A stretch of 64,000 nucleotides of DNA from Acidobacteriota bacterium (lineage in GTDB: Bacteria > Acidobacteriota > JAAYUB01). Positions 1 through 7,737 of the stretch are shown here, in pieces; the stretch's first letter is position 1; each line of letters opens with the position of its first letter. The DNA lies in the NCBI GenBank assembly GCA_018001935.1, contig JAGNHB010000003.1:1-64000 (forward strand), read 5' to 3'. Below the pieces are notes generated by a model. It saw only the letters and a list, made by a program, of their open reading frames with translations. It had not been told where the DNA came from and ran no database searches. Made by a program: the position numbers and the translations under genes.

Positions 1-2
1 CG

Positions 3-854
3 TGCATGGCGTACGTGGAGCTGAACCCGGTGCGGGCGGGGCTCTCGCGGACGCCGGAGGAGAGCGTGCACACGTCGGCGTGGGAGCGGCTGGACGCGCT
101 GGCGGCGGAGACGCGGCTGGCGATGGCGCTGCGGGTGGCGGAAATGGCACGCCCGCCGGGTGCGCCCGGGGCCTCGGCGGAGGTGCTGGCCATGATCGCA
201 AAGGCGACCGGAGCCGCGGCGGACCTTCTGACGACCGTCCCGAAAGCGGCGGGAGTCTCGGCGGAGACGACGGCGACGACCGGGGAGGGGGCGGAGGTCT
301 CGGTGGAGGCGCCGGCAGTGAGCGGCAAAGGGGCGGAGGTCTCGGCGGAGGCGCCGGCAGTGAGCGGCGAAGGGGCGGGGGCCTCGGCGGAGGAACCGGC
401 GGCAACTACGGATGGGGCGGCAATCCCACCGGAGCTTCTGGCGGCGGCGGAAGCGGAAGGGATCCCGCCGGAGGTGCTGGCGGCGGCCGTGGCAGAGGCG
501 GCGCGGGCGCAGGCGCGGGCGTCATGGCTGGCCCCGCTGAACGGCGCGGGCGGCCGCAAGGGGGTCTTCGCTACGCTGACGGCGGCGGAGTACTTCCGGG
601 TGCTGGACGCGGTGGGCCGCGTGGTGCGCCCGGACAAGGCGGGGGCGATCCCGGCTGAGCTGGCGCCGATCCTGGAGCGGCTGTCGCTGGACGCGTCGGA
701 GTGGCTGGCGTCGGTTCAGGGCTACGAGCGCCGCTTCCGCCGGGTGGTGGGCTGCGCCGGCCGCCTTGCGGAGCTGGCCCGCGCCGCCGGCCTCAAGTGG
801 TTCCAGGGCGTCGCCGCCTGCCGCCGGCTCTTCCTCAGGCCCGAACGGACGTAG
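3..854 (+). CDS. REP-associated (Y1/IS200-like) transposase-family protein, C-terminal part
   Basis: The reading frame is already open at the window edge, so the start lies upstream. The first visible residues, CMAYVELNPVRAG, match the end of the catalytic Y1 domain of REP-associated tyrosine transposases (RAYT/TnpA_REP), single-strand transposases that act on short palindromes. The HUH motif and catalytic Tyr lie outside the window, so activity cannot be judged. After this core comes an Ala/Glu-rich insert with four 14-residue repeats (residues about 83-138). A helical C-terminal tail (AEYFRVLDAVGRVV, then ARAAGLKWFQGVAACRRLF) resembles the tail seen in long RAYT-like proteins. Palindromic REP-like repeats elsewhere in the window are possible substrates. 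Family call fairly secure; function of the extension unknown. Confidence 0.7.
   Translation, partial: CMAYVELNPVRAGLSRTPEESVHTSAWERLDALAAETRLAMALRVAEMARPPGAPGASAEVLAMIAKATGAAADLLTTVPKAAGVSAETTATTGEGAEVSVEAPAVSGKGAEVSAEAPAVSGEGAGASAEEPAATTDGAAIPPELLAAAEAEGIPPEVLAAAVAEAARAQARASWLAPLNGAGGRKGVFATLTAAEYFRVLDAVGRVVRPDKAGAIPAELAPILERLSLDASEWLASVQGYERRFRRVVGCAGRLAELARAAGLKWFQGVAACRRLFLRPERT
252..419 (+). repeat. Four tandem 42-bp in-frame repeats inside the transposase-like gene
   Basis: Four 42-bp units at 252-293, 294-335, 336-377 and 378-419. The middle two are nearly identical and the outer two are degenerate. They encode 14-residue Ala/Glu/Gly-rich units such as EVSAEAPAVSGEGA, a likely flexible spacer. 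Because the unit length is a multiple of three, copy-number change would keep the frame. Confidence 0.85.
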
Positions 855-999
855 AAAATTCTGAACAAATTTCTAAATGGAACCGCCCTGCAGAAATCGC
901 AAGCCGATAGGGCCAGGGAGAGTCTGTTGAGCGTTCGCATCCCCCCTCCGAACCGGGTTGTAAGTTCTCCCGCATCCGGGTCTTTAGATCGAGGGAGGG

Positions 1000-1026
1000 T
1001 TGATGCCGGATGAGGTGTGCTACAAT
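1000..1026 (+). promoter_or_regulatory. Candidate sigma-70 promoter with extended -10 upstream of the hydrogenase protease
   Basis: TGC followed by TACAAT at 1021-1026 forms an extended -10 element. TTGATG at 1000-1005 is a possible -35 box with a short 15-bp spacer. The predicted start lies about 40 nt upstream of the chosen start codon of the hydrogenase maturation protease. Confidence 0.45.
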
Positions 1027-1071
1027 GCCCGGCAGACGGGATTAGAGAAGTGAATGCAGGGAGACGGAAGC

Positions 1072-1617
1072 ATGGTGATTGACACGGGCGGATTGAGGGA
1101 AGTCCTCACAACAGCACATCGGAAGGGGGACAAGGTTCTGGTTGTCGGCATCGGCAACGAATTGCGAGGAGACGACGGGATCGGCTGCCTGGTCGCTCGG
1201 GATGTTGCTCAAGCCAAACTGGAAGGGCTAGATGGACTCGATGCCGGTATTGCCATTGAAAACGCTTCCGTCACGATCCGGACCGCCGGTGCAGGACTCG
1301 TTCTGATGGTGGACGCAGTCCGGATAGACAGCATTCCCACCGGTAGTTGGTCACTTCACCCGGTTGACGCCCTCGACTCGTTCTGCCACACGACTCACTC
1401 GGTACCCCTTTCCCTCATCATCTCCGCCCTCGCGGAAAGCATGCCGAAGACATCTTTCCACTTCCTGGGCATTAATATCGGGCCGACCAGCGATTTCGCA
1501 CCGCTCTCGGAGCCCGTCAAGAAGGCCCGAACGGAGTTGTTCTCGCTTTTCCAGTCCATCTGGCCACAACCACCGAACACAGCCGAGCAGAAGAAACCTC
1601 AAGTCATCAATGATTAG
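1072..1617 (+). CDS. [NiFe]-hydrogenase maturation protease (HycI/HybD family)
   Basis: Endopeptidase that removes the C-terminal extension of a [NiFe]-hydrogenase large subunit after nickel insertion. The signature GIGNELRGDDGIG is near the N-terminus, followed by VDAVRID and CHTTHSVPL. These correspond to the Glu, Asp and His nickel-sensing residues of the family, and the TTHS form is typical of the group 4 (HycI-like) branch. Length (181 aa) is normal. The ATG at 1072 is preferred because AGGGAG lies 8 nt upstream; an in-frame ATG at 1054 has only a weak Shine-Dalgarno and would add six residues. No hydrogenase subunit gene adjoins it here. The plausible client is the large subunit at 54.7-55.9 kb, whose DPCFSC motif is followed by a 36-residue tail. 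Confidence 0.88.
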   Translation: MVIDTGGLREVLTTAHRKGDKVLVVGIGNELRGDDGIGCLVARDVAQAKLEGLDGLDAGIAIENASVTIRTAGAGLVLMVDAVRIDSIPTGSWSLHPVDALDSFCHTTHSVPLSLIISALAESMPKTSFHFLGINIGPTSDFAPLSEPVKKARTELFSLFQSIWPQPPNTAEQKKPQVIND

Positions 1618-1652
1618 CACTTTACTGCCGATCACAAGCCAGGAGCCGCCCC

Positions 1653-1793
1653 ATGACCGTCGAACCATCCGATACAGGACACCCACTCAGGAACCAACCG
1701 TCACAGGACACCCAAGCTGCGTCGCTCCCACTGGATGCGCTCCAGAACGTCGTCAACAGCTCCGGGCGCCGTGAGGCTGACCATGGCTGCTGA
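1653..1793 (+). CDS. Small overlapping ORF (46 aa), possible leader peptide
   Basis: A 46-codon frame starting MTVEPSDTGHPLRN with a good Shine-Dalgarno (AGGAG at 1641-1645, 7 nt before the ATG). It lies 35 nt after the hydrogenase protease and runs 11 nt into the preferred start of the P-type ATPase. The overlap suggests translational coupling. The peptide is hydrophilic with no recognisable domain. Two copies of ACAGGACACCCA (around 1675 and 1703) lie in it. It could be a regulatory leader, a decayed gene or chance; no homology is claimed. Confidence 0.35.
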   Translation: MTVEPSDTGHPLRNQPSQDTQAASLPLDALQNVVNSSGRREADHGC

Positions 1794-4308
1794 GCTGCCT
1801 GCCGGGCTGTCGGGGGAAGAAGTTCTCAGGCGTTCGGCGGCGGGCCTGTCCAATCGGGTCGAGGCCAAAACCCGGTCCATGGCGCGGATTTTCACCGAAA
1901 ATATTTTCTCCCTTTTCAACTTCATCATCGGCCTGATCGTGGGCTTCCTCCTGCTCTACTGGATGCGCACAGGTGATCCCCGCTTGGCATGGGACACGGT
2001 GGGTGTTCTGATGGTGGCGCTGCTCAACACCATCATCGCGGTCGGTCAGGAAATCAGGGCCAAGCGGGCCCTCGACAAGGTCAACCTGTTGCTGCGGCGC
2101 GAGGTGCGGGCGGTGCGGGACGGTCGCCTGGAGGTCGTCCCCCAGGCGGAGGTGGTCCAGGGAGACGTGCTCCAGCTCACCCGTGGCGATCAGGCGGTCG
2201 TGGACGGCAAGGTCCTGGAGGCCTCCCACCTGGAGATCGATGAGTCGCTGTTGACGGGAGAGTCCAAGCCAATCCTCAAGAAGGTCGGGGAAACCGTGCT
2301 CTCGGGGAGCTTCTGCACGGCCGGCGCTGGCTTTTATCGAGCGGACAGGGTGGGCAACACCAGCTTCGCCGCCACAGTCACGCTCTCCGCCAAAGCTCAC
2401 AAGCATATCCTGACTCCGCTCCAGCGGCAGCTCAACTTCCTGGTCAAGGCGCTGTTCGGCACGGCCCTCGCCCTGGTGGTGCTTGAGGTCCTGTTCCGCG
2501 TGGCACGTCTGGACGGTGGATCCTTCCCGGCCCGGGCCCTGGACCTCTTCTGGGACAACCCGGACACGGATTTCATCCGGAAGCTCGCCACCGTCCTCTC
2601 CTCTCTGGTACCCCAGGGCCTGGTCCTGACCGCCTCTGCCACCTTCGCCATCGGGGTATACCGGATCAGCAAGGTAGGGGCCATCGTCCAGAAACTCAAC
2701 GCGGTGGAGTCCTTCTCCAACGTCCAGGTAATCTGCACCGACAAGACGGGGACCCTGACGGAGAACAGGCTCTCGGTCAAGTTCGTCATCCCCGTGGCCG
2801 AGGGCGTGGACGAAGCCGACATCACCGGGTTGCTCGCCACTTACGCTCGACTGTCCACAGAGCAGAACGCCACCATCCGGGCTCTGGATACAGCCGCAGC
2901 CTACACCGGCGCCGTCCTGGCCGACGAACTGCCATTCAGCTCCGAGCGGAAGTTCAGCGCCCAGGCTTTCCGCTCCGGGGATACCGAAACCACCCTCGTG
3001 CTGGGGGGATTCGACATCCTTTCCCGCAGGGCCGGACCGGCATGGGAACCTCGCCTCACCGTTGTCTACGCGGAGCGCGGGCTCGAGGTCTACCGCAACC
3101 TGCTCCTGGGACGCCTGCCGGACCGGGCTGCCCTGGACGCGGCACGAAATGAGTGTCCCTTTGTTCTCGAGCCCCTGGCCATCGTCTGCATCACCGACCG
3201 GATTCGAACGGATGTCTACGATGCACTGAAGTGGTTCGAGGACAAGGGCATCGCCCTGAAGATCCTGTCGGGGGACTCGGCCCCGGCCGTGCGGGCCGTC
3301 TGCCGTGACATCGGCTGGGAGATCGCCCCCGAGGAGACGGTATCCGGCGACGACCTGGAGGCCATGGACGCGGGAGCTTTCGGCCAAGCGGTCATAAACC
3401 GGAAGATCTTCGCCCGCCTCAAACCCGACCACAAGCTCCGGATCCTCCGGGAACTCCGGCGACGGAAGCTCTACACCGCCATGGTGGGCGACGGGGTGAA
3501 CGACCTCCCCGCCATCAAGGAGGCTCACATGGGCATCGCCATGGAGGAGGGGAGCGCCATCACCCGCGAGGTGTCGGACATCGTCCTGCTCAAGAACAGT
3601 TTTTCCCTGCTCCCCCGGATTTTCGACGAGGGAAACCGGATCGTCAACACCGTGGGTTCCGTGGCCAAACTCTTCCTCACCAAGAATTTCATGGTGATAT
3701 ACCTGACGCTTCTCTCCGTGCTCTTCCTGCTGGAGTTCCCCCTGACGCCCCGGCGCGTCTCCCTCATCAACATCTTCGCCATCGGACTGCCGGCCTTCAT
3801 CATCGCATTCCGCAACCGGAACAATTTCCGGCCGCCCCGCTTCATGCAGGAGATCGTGTCGTACGTGGCGGTGTCGGCCCTCTGCCTGGTGGGGAGCGCT
3901 TACCTCGCCCGGTGGGCGGTGATGCGCCTGGCCTTCGGCCACGCCGACCCGACCCTCCGGGCCGAGGACGCCCAGATGGTCATGCTGACGGTGCTGGTGG
4001 CGGCGGCGGTGGCCAACTTCCTGGTGGTGGCGCTGGGGAGCGGGCGGGACGGGTTGCGCCTCTACACCGTCTACGCCGCGGGGATGATCGGGTTTTACGT
4101 CGTCCTGACGCTGGGGATAACGGATACCGGGCTGCCAGGGTTCCTGAACCGTTTCTACGAGATCCACGTGGTGGAAGGCGCGACCTGGTGGGCCGCCGTC
4201 ATGGCCGGGCTGCTGGGAGCCGCGGCCCTCTTCGGCCTGCAGGCCCTCCGTCGCCGGTTCTTCCTCGCGGAGGACGCCCGGGAGGGGAAAGAACGCAAGG
4301 CACGCTGA
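1783..4308 (+). CDS. P-type cation-transporting ATPase (HAD-IC, CtpE-like)
   Basis: Integral-membrane ATP-driven cation pump. The phosphorylation motif ICTDKTGTLTE (Asp about residue 320), the actuator motif LLTGES, and the hinge GDGVNDLPAIK are all present. Membrane segments flank the actuator loop, and a C-terminal six-helix block follows the P domain. The M4 motif is VPQGL rather than the PEGL common in Ca2+ and Mg2+ pumps. No heavy-metal-binding CxxC domain is present. The organisation resembles actinobacterial CtpE and related uncharacterised cation ATPases, so the ion is unknown (Ca2+, K+ or another cation possible). ATG 1783 (MAAELPAGLSGEEVLRR) fits the usual N-terminus of the family; an in-frame ATG at 1735 would add 16 atypical residues. 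The start overlaps the small upstream frame. Confidence 0.88.
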   Translation: MAAELPAGLSGEEVLRRSAAGLSNRVEAKTRSMARIFTENIFSLFNFIIGLIVGFLLLYWMRTGDPRLAWDTVGVLMVALLNTIIAVGQEIRAKRALDKVNLLLRREVRAVRDGRLEVVPQAEVVQGDVLQLTRGDQAVVDGKVLEASHLEIDESLLTGESKPILKKVGETVLSGSFCTAGAGFYRADRVGNTSFAATVTLSAKAHKHILTPLQRQLNFLVKALFGTALALVVLEVLFRVARLDGGSFPARALDLFWDNPDTDFIRKLATVLSSLVPQGLVLTASATFAIGVYRISKVGAIVQKLNAVESFSNVQVICTDKTGTLTENRLSVKFVIPVAEGVDEADITGLLATYARLSTEQNATIRALDTAAAYTGAVLADELPFSSERKFSAQAFRSGDTETTLVLGGFDILSRRAGPAWEPRLTVVYAERGLEVYRNLLLGRLPDRAALDAARNECPFVLEPLAIVCITDRIRTDVYDALKWFEDKGIALKILSGDSAPAVRAVCRDIGWEIAPEETVSGDDLEAMDAGAFGQAVINRKIFARLKPDHKLRILRELRRRKLYTAMVGDGVNDLPAIKEAHMGIAMEEGSAITREVSDIVLLKNSFSLLPRIFDEGNRIVNTVGSVAKLFLTKNFMVIYLTLLSVLFLLEFPLTPRRVSLINIFAIGLPAFIIAFRNRNNFRPPRFMQEIVSYVAVSALCLVGSAYLARWAVMRLAFGHADPTLRAEDAQMVMLTVLVAAAVANFLVVALGSGRDGLRLYTVYAAGMIGFYVVLTLGITDTGLPGFLNRFYEIHVVEGATWWAAVMAGLLGAAALFGLQALRRRFFLAEDAREGKERKAR

Positions 4309-4358
4309 CGACGCAATCGTTTACAACGTCGTACCAGGTCGAAAATCGAGGGGAAAGC

Positions 4359-4404
4359 TGAGTGCAGCCCGGAGCGCAGCGCCCTTCGCCTTGGGCTGCA
4401 CTCA
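4359..4404. terminator. 12-bp stem hairpin between convergent genes
   Basis: A perfect 12-bp inverted repeat (TGAGTGCAGCCC with its complement) encloses a 22-nt GC-rich loop, between the ends of the P-type ATPase (plus) and the CAP-domain gene (minus). No T-tract follows on either strand, so a bidirectional terminator is plausible but unproven; it may be another REP-like palindrome. Confidence 0.4.
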
Positions 4405-4508
4405 ATCTCACACTGCGCGGGCTGAAAGGGTCTCCCCGGTATCCAATCTCCCGGCCGGGTGTTCGAAGACTCGCCCAGATGTTCTCCTGGCCCGTTCGAA
4501 CCCCGCCT

Positions 4509-5321
4509 TCATTTCACGGGAATGGTGTAGAACGCCGGGTAGCGGCGCTCGGGAAAGCCCAGGGCCACCTGGTAGTTCCCGGTACCGTACCGACAGGGCA
4601 CGGCAACGGTGAAACGGTCACCGGCCCACCGGGGACTGAAGTACCCGACCCCGAGGCTGTACATGCCTTTCGGCAGAGGAAACCGCACGCGGGGATCCGG
4701 AAAGATGACCGCCACCCGGATTCGATCCCGATCGGAGGGCGGCCCGAGGTAGGTGAAATCGAGTCTCAGCGTATGCCCCGGGCGGGGTCGGGCGGGAAAG
4801 CAGCCCACCAGGCGCGCCAGGGGGCGGGCGAAAACCTGGGTGGCCCGCAGGCGGCCGTCCGTTCCGCGGGCGACGCCGACCCCGGTGTGGGTGAATTTCG
4901 GGTCGAGGAGATTCCGGCGATGCCCTCCGGAGGCCATCCAGCATCGGACGCAGTCCAGGGCCGTCCGGTGCGGGTCCTCCCAGCTTACGGCGACGATGTT
5001 CTCCGCGTAAGCGACGGTGAAGAGCCCCGGGTCGTAGGTCCGTCGCCGGCCGTCGGCGTCGAGACCCTCCCGGTCGATATGGGCGAAGAACCCTCCCGCC
5101 GCCATGGATTCTGAGTGCTGGCGGGCCAGGGCCGATAGCCCCTGCTCCCGGATGAGCGGCGTCAACCCGGCCTGTCGCCGCTCCGCGTTGGCCAGTTCCA
5201 GGATCTCTGCTTCTACCGCCCCATCCCCTTCGTCGGCATGGACGCCGTCGAAACCCTGAAACAGGGTCAACAACCCCGTGGCGACCAAGGGCAGGATTCC
5301 TGAGTGGAGGAGTTTTCGCAT
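4509..5321 (-). CDS. Secreted CAP-domain (SCP/PR1-like) protein
   Basis: 270-residue protein with an N-terminal signal peptide (MRKLLHSGILPLVATGLLTLF) followed by a bacterial CAP domain. Recognisable elements are LANAERRQAGLTPL, LSALARQHSESMA, GGFFAHIDREG, YAENI and CWMASGGHRRNLLDPKFTHTGVGVA, which carry the conserved His/Glu cleft residues. The C-terminal half (about residues 165-270) is beta-rich and may be a separate binding domain. CAP proteins are usually extracytoplasmic; their bacterial roles are mostly undefined. It stands alone, convergent with the P-type ATPase. Confidence 0.85.
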   Translation of the reverse strand: MRKLLHSGILPLVATGLLTLFQGFDGVHADEGDGAVEAEILELANAERRQAGLTPLIREQGLSALARQHSESMAAGGFFAHIDREGLDADGRRRTYDPGLFTVAYAENIVAVSWEDPHRTALDCVRCWMASGGHRRNLLDPKFTHTGVGVARGTDGRLRATQVFARPLARLVGCFPARPRPGHTLRLDFTYLGPPSDRDRIRVAVIFPDPRVRFPLPKGMYSLGVGYFSPRWAGDRFTVAVPCRYGTGNYQVALGFPERRYPAFYTIPVK

Positions 5322-5583
5322 ACCGGCCTCTCCCCATCAGGGCGGCCCGCTCCCCGGGATATGTACCGCTCTCGAATCCAGGGTGCCGGGCAGCAGACCG
5401 CCCCGTCAACCTTTATACGGCGTGCAGGTACGGGGTGTTTTTCAGGCGGTCCCCATCCTGGTTGTTCCCGACGGCTTCACACGGTGCCCCTGCCCTTCAA
5501 GCGATGCTCCCTCCCGACAGGCCGCCGAGACGATGCGAACGCTCACCAAAGCATAGAAAGTGAAAGAAATCCATACCGCCCAA

Positions 5584-5639
5584 TGATTGAGTGTCCTGCG
5601 CTCACTGCTGCGCTCGTTCTGATTGGGTGTCCTGCGCTC
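5584..5639 (+). repeat. Direct repeat of 20 bp (36-bp period) carrying TGAGTGTCC/TGGGTGTCC
   Basis: TGATTGAGTGTCCTGCGCTC at 5584-5603 recurs with one change at 5620-5639. The core GATTGRGTGTCC is also found in the coding region at 19.49-19.57 kb and, inverted, around 1675-1714. Confidence 0.75.
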
Positions 5640-5746
5640 GCTGGTCCTGCACGCGCGCTCGAGGGCCCTCGAGGGTGCCGCCGCCCGGCATTTCCGGGCT
5701 TTGCGAGATGGCGGAAACGTCTCTTCACCTTCCCCGGTTTCACCGG

Positions 5747-5774
5747 TTGAATTTTCACTGGAGGGGCGTATAAT
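5747..5774 (+). promoter_or_regulatory. thpR: Sigma-70 promoter of the thpR-plsY gene run
   Basis: TTGAAT (5747-5752), a 16-bp spacer and TATAAT (5769-5774), about 35 bp before the thpR start. It likely drives the closely spaced thpR-plsY-Trm112-GNAT genes and perhaps more. Confidence 0.75.
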
Positions 5775-5808
5775 ACGCTTCGCTATCTTGGGGCCTTCAA
5801 GGGGTTTC

Positions 5809-6378
5809 ATGAGATTGTTCATCGCCGTCGAGCTTCCGAAACCAGTGGAAGCGGAGATCGCCCGGTTCCAGGGGGAACTGTCGGCCCTGGCCCCCCGCGG
5901 CGTCTCCTGGGTGAAGCCGGAGAACATTCACTGCACGGTGAAGTTCCTGGGCGAGATCGACAACGGTCTCCTCCCCGCACTGCAGAAAACCCTCTCCGGC
6001 CTCCGCGTCCCCCCGGCTTTCGGAATCCGTGCCGCGGGCACCGGGGTGTTCCCCCGGTGGGCCGACCCGCGGGTGATCTGGGTGGGGCTCGACCCCCTGC
6101 CCAGAGCCCTGGCCGCCCTTCACGAGTACCTCGAGACCGCCCTGGAACCCCTCGGGTTCCCGCCGGAAGAGCGTCGGTTTTCCCCGCACCTGACCCTGGG
6201 CCGGGTGCGGGACACCCACTCGATCTCCCGGGCCCTCGACCGGCTTCGGGAGCGCAAGGACATCGTCCTGGGCGAGTGGACCGCCACCGAGTTCGTGCTT
6301 TTCCAAAGCGTCCTCAAACCTTCGGGGGCCGAGTACACCATCCTTCAGCGAGTCCCGCTGGGAGGTCCCACCCCATGA
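5809..6378 (+). CDS. thpR: RNA 2',3'-cyclic phosphodiesterase (2H family)
   Basis: Cytosolic 2H phosphoesterase of the ThpR/LigT family (189 aa, normal length), which opens 2',3'-cyclic phosphates on RNA. The N-terminus MRLFIAVELP is typical. The two catalytic HxTx motifs are HCTVKFLG and HLTLGRV, placed as expected near residues 44 and 127. The ATG at 5809 is used because it begins the family-typical sequence 35 bp after a strong promoter. Its stop overlaps the plsY start by 4 nt, indicating translational coupling. Confidence 0.93.
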   Translation: MRLFIAVELPKPVEAEIARFQGELSALAPRGVSWVKPENIHCTVKFLGEIDNGLLPALQKTLSGLRVPPAFGIRAAGTGVFPRWADPRVIWVGLDPLPRALAALHEYLETALEPLGFPPEERRFSPHLTLGRVRDTHSISRALDRLRERKDIVLGEWTATEFVLFQSVLKPSGAEYTILQRVPLGGPTP

Positions 6379-7007
6379 CGGTCAAACTGATCCTCACCGC
6401 CGCCGCCTACCTCCTCGGCTGCATCCCCTTCGGCCTCGTGATCTACCGCATCGCCGAGGGCAAGGACATCCGCCAGACGGGCAGCGGGAACATCGGCGCC
6501 ACGAACGTGATGCGCTCGGGAAAGAAGTGGCAGGGAATCCTGACCCTCCTGCTGGACGGCGGGAAAGGGGCCCTGGCGGTTCTCCTCGCGAAATGGGTCC
6601 TCGACCCGGCCGACCCGGACTACTGGATGTGGGTGTCCATCGCGGGCTTCGCCGTCGTCTTCGGCCACATCTTCACGGTTTTCCTGAGGTTCAAGGGCGG
6701 CAAGGGCGTCGCGGCCGGCTGCGGCGCCTACCTGGCCCTGATGCCCCTGGGCACGCTGACCACCCTGGTGGTTTTCGTGCTGGCCATCCTCGTCACCCGC
6801 TACGTCTCACTGGGGTCGATCCTGGCGACGGCGCTCTTCCCGCTGTGGGGATGGTTGTGGGGCTACGGCGACGGCCACATGTCGGTGATCTGGATCGGTG
6901 TCTGCAGCGCCGTCCTGATCGTTTCAATGCACCACGCCAACATTGTCCGCCTGTTGAAGGGAACGGAGAACAAACTCGGGCACAAGCGAAAGCCCGTGGA
7001 TCACTGA
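6375..7007 (+). CDS. plsY: Glycerol-3-phosphate acyltransferase PlsY
   Basis: Inner-membrane enzyme that transfers the acyl group of acyl-phosphate to glycerol 3-phosphate, the first step of phospholipid synthesis. The 210-residue protein has several membrane segments and the family motifs SGNIGATNVMR, DGGKGALAV, FGHIFTVFLRFKGGKGVA and a late HHANIVRLLKGTENKL. GGAGG sits 9 nt before the ATG, and the start overlaps the thpR stop (ATGA). Confidence 0.96.
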   Translation: MTVKLILTAAAYLLGCIPFGLVIYRIAEGKDIRQTGSGNIGATNVMRSGKKWQGILTLLLDGGKGALAVLLAKWVLDPADPDYWMWVSIAGFAVVFGHIFTVFLRFKGGKGVAAGCGAYLALMPLGTLTTLVVFVLAILVTRYVSLGSILATALFPLWGWLWGYGDGHMSVIWIGVCSAVLIVSMHHANIVRLLKGTENKLGHKRKPVDH

Positions 7008-7018
7008 AGGGGTGAATC

Positions 7019-7210
7019 ATGGCGGTATCCAAGGAACTGCTGGAAATCCTGGCCTGTCCGGAATGCAAGACGGAAGTGAAACCGACGGAAGACGGCAACG
7101 GCCTGCGCTGCGCCGTTTGCCGCCGCGTCTACCCCGTTCGGGACGACATCCCCATCATGCTTCTCGACGAAGCGACGGTGGAACCGCCCCCAGCCGGCCC
7201 GGAGGCGTGA
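7019..7210 (+). CDS. Trm112-family small zinc-ribbon protein (UPF0434-like)
   Basis: 63-residue protein with the Trm112/UPF0434 signature: LLEILACPECKTEV, then LRCAVCRRVYPVRDDIPIML. The four cysteines (CPEC, CAVC) form a probable zinc site. Bacterial members often lie beside methyltransferase or lipid genes and their role is unsettled. It sits 11 nt after plsY and its stop overlaps the next start by 1 nt, so it belongs to the same transcript. Confidence 0.9.
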   Translation: MAVSKELLEILACPECKTEVKPTEDGNGLRCAVCRRVYPVRDDIPIMLLDEATVEPPPAGPEA

Positions 7211-7722
7211 TGGCGAGCCGGGGGACAACCTTCCGCGACGCCGTGCTCCCCTCGGACCCGGTATCCGTACGCGTCCTGGTGGACTCCACGGGCTTTTTCT
7301 ACCCCGACGAGATCGACATCGCCGTCGAACTCGTCCAGGAACGCCTCGACCGCGGCGAGGCGAGCGACTATCACTTCGTCTTCGCCACGGGCCCCGGGGG
7401 GGAGGTTCTCGGTTACACCTGCTACGGGCCCATCGCCGGCACCGCGGAAAGCTACGACCTTTACTGGATCGCCGTCCGCGGGACCGAACGCGGCGGCGGG
7501 ATCGGGAAAAGCCTGCTGGCCGAGTCGGAAGAACGCATCCGCCACGCGGGCGGGCGACGGGTCTACATCGAGACCTCCTCCCGTGACCTCTACCGGCCCA
7601 CCCACGCTTTCTACGAACGCCGGGGATACCGCCTCGAGGCCACCCTCGAGGATTTCTACCGGCCCGGCGACTCCAAACTGATCTACGTGAAGGTGTTGTC
7701 CGCCTCCCCGGCCGCGCCGTAG
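7210..7722 (+). CDS. GNAT-family N-acetyltransferase
   Basis: 170-residue acetyltransferase fold. Acetyl-CoA-binding motif A is visible as LYWIAVRGTERGGGIGKSLLAESEE (R/Q-x-x-G-x-G/A type), followed by a beta4/beta5 region VYIETSSRDLYRPTHAFYERRGY. The substrate is not predictable. The ATG at 7210 has GGAGG 4 nt upstream and overlaps the stop of the Trm112-like gene, so translation is coupled. Confidence 0.85.
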   Translation: MASRGTTFRDAVLPSDPVSVRVLVDSTGFFYPDEIDIAVELVQERLDRGEASDYHFVFATGPGGEVLGYTCYGPIAGTAESYDLYWIAVRGTERGGGIGKSLLAESEERIRHAGGRRVYIETSSRDLYRPTHAFYERRGYRLEATLEDFYRPGDSKLIYVKVLSASPAAP

Positions 7723-7737
7723 CCCGAGGACGGACCG

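Larger units (their letters stand above)
5322..5808. other. Intergenic region with short repeats, a 16-bp palindrome and a promoter
   Basis: No convincing gene. The stretch holds a 20-bp direct repeat, a perfect palindrome CTCGAGGGCCCTCGAG at 5658-5673 and, next to thpR, a good sigma-70 promoter. The CAP-gene promoter should lie at its left end, but no clear -35/-10 pair was found there. Confidence 0.6.

Noticed and set aside
1753-4167. Very long open frame (804 codons) on the strand opposite the P-type ATPase
   Set aside because: It is antisense to a gene with all P-type motifs. Its translation is a low-complexity Gly/Asp/His/Arg-rich sequence typical of high-GC shadow frames, with no domain.
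4490-4510. tRNA T-loop-like sequence GTTCGAACCC
   Set aside because: No acceptor stem, D arm or anticodon arm could be folded around it. No tRNA gene was found anywhere in the window.
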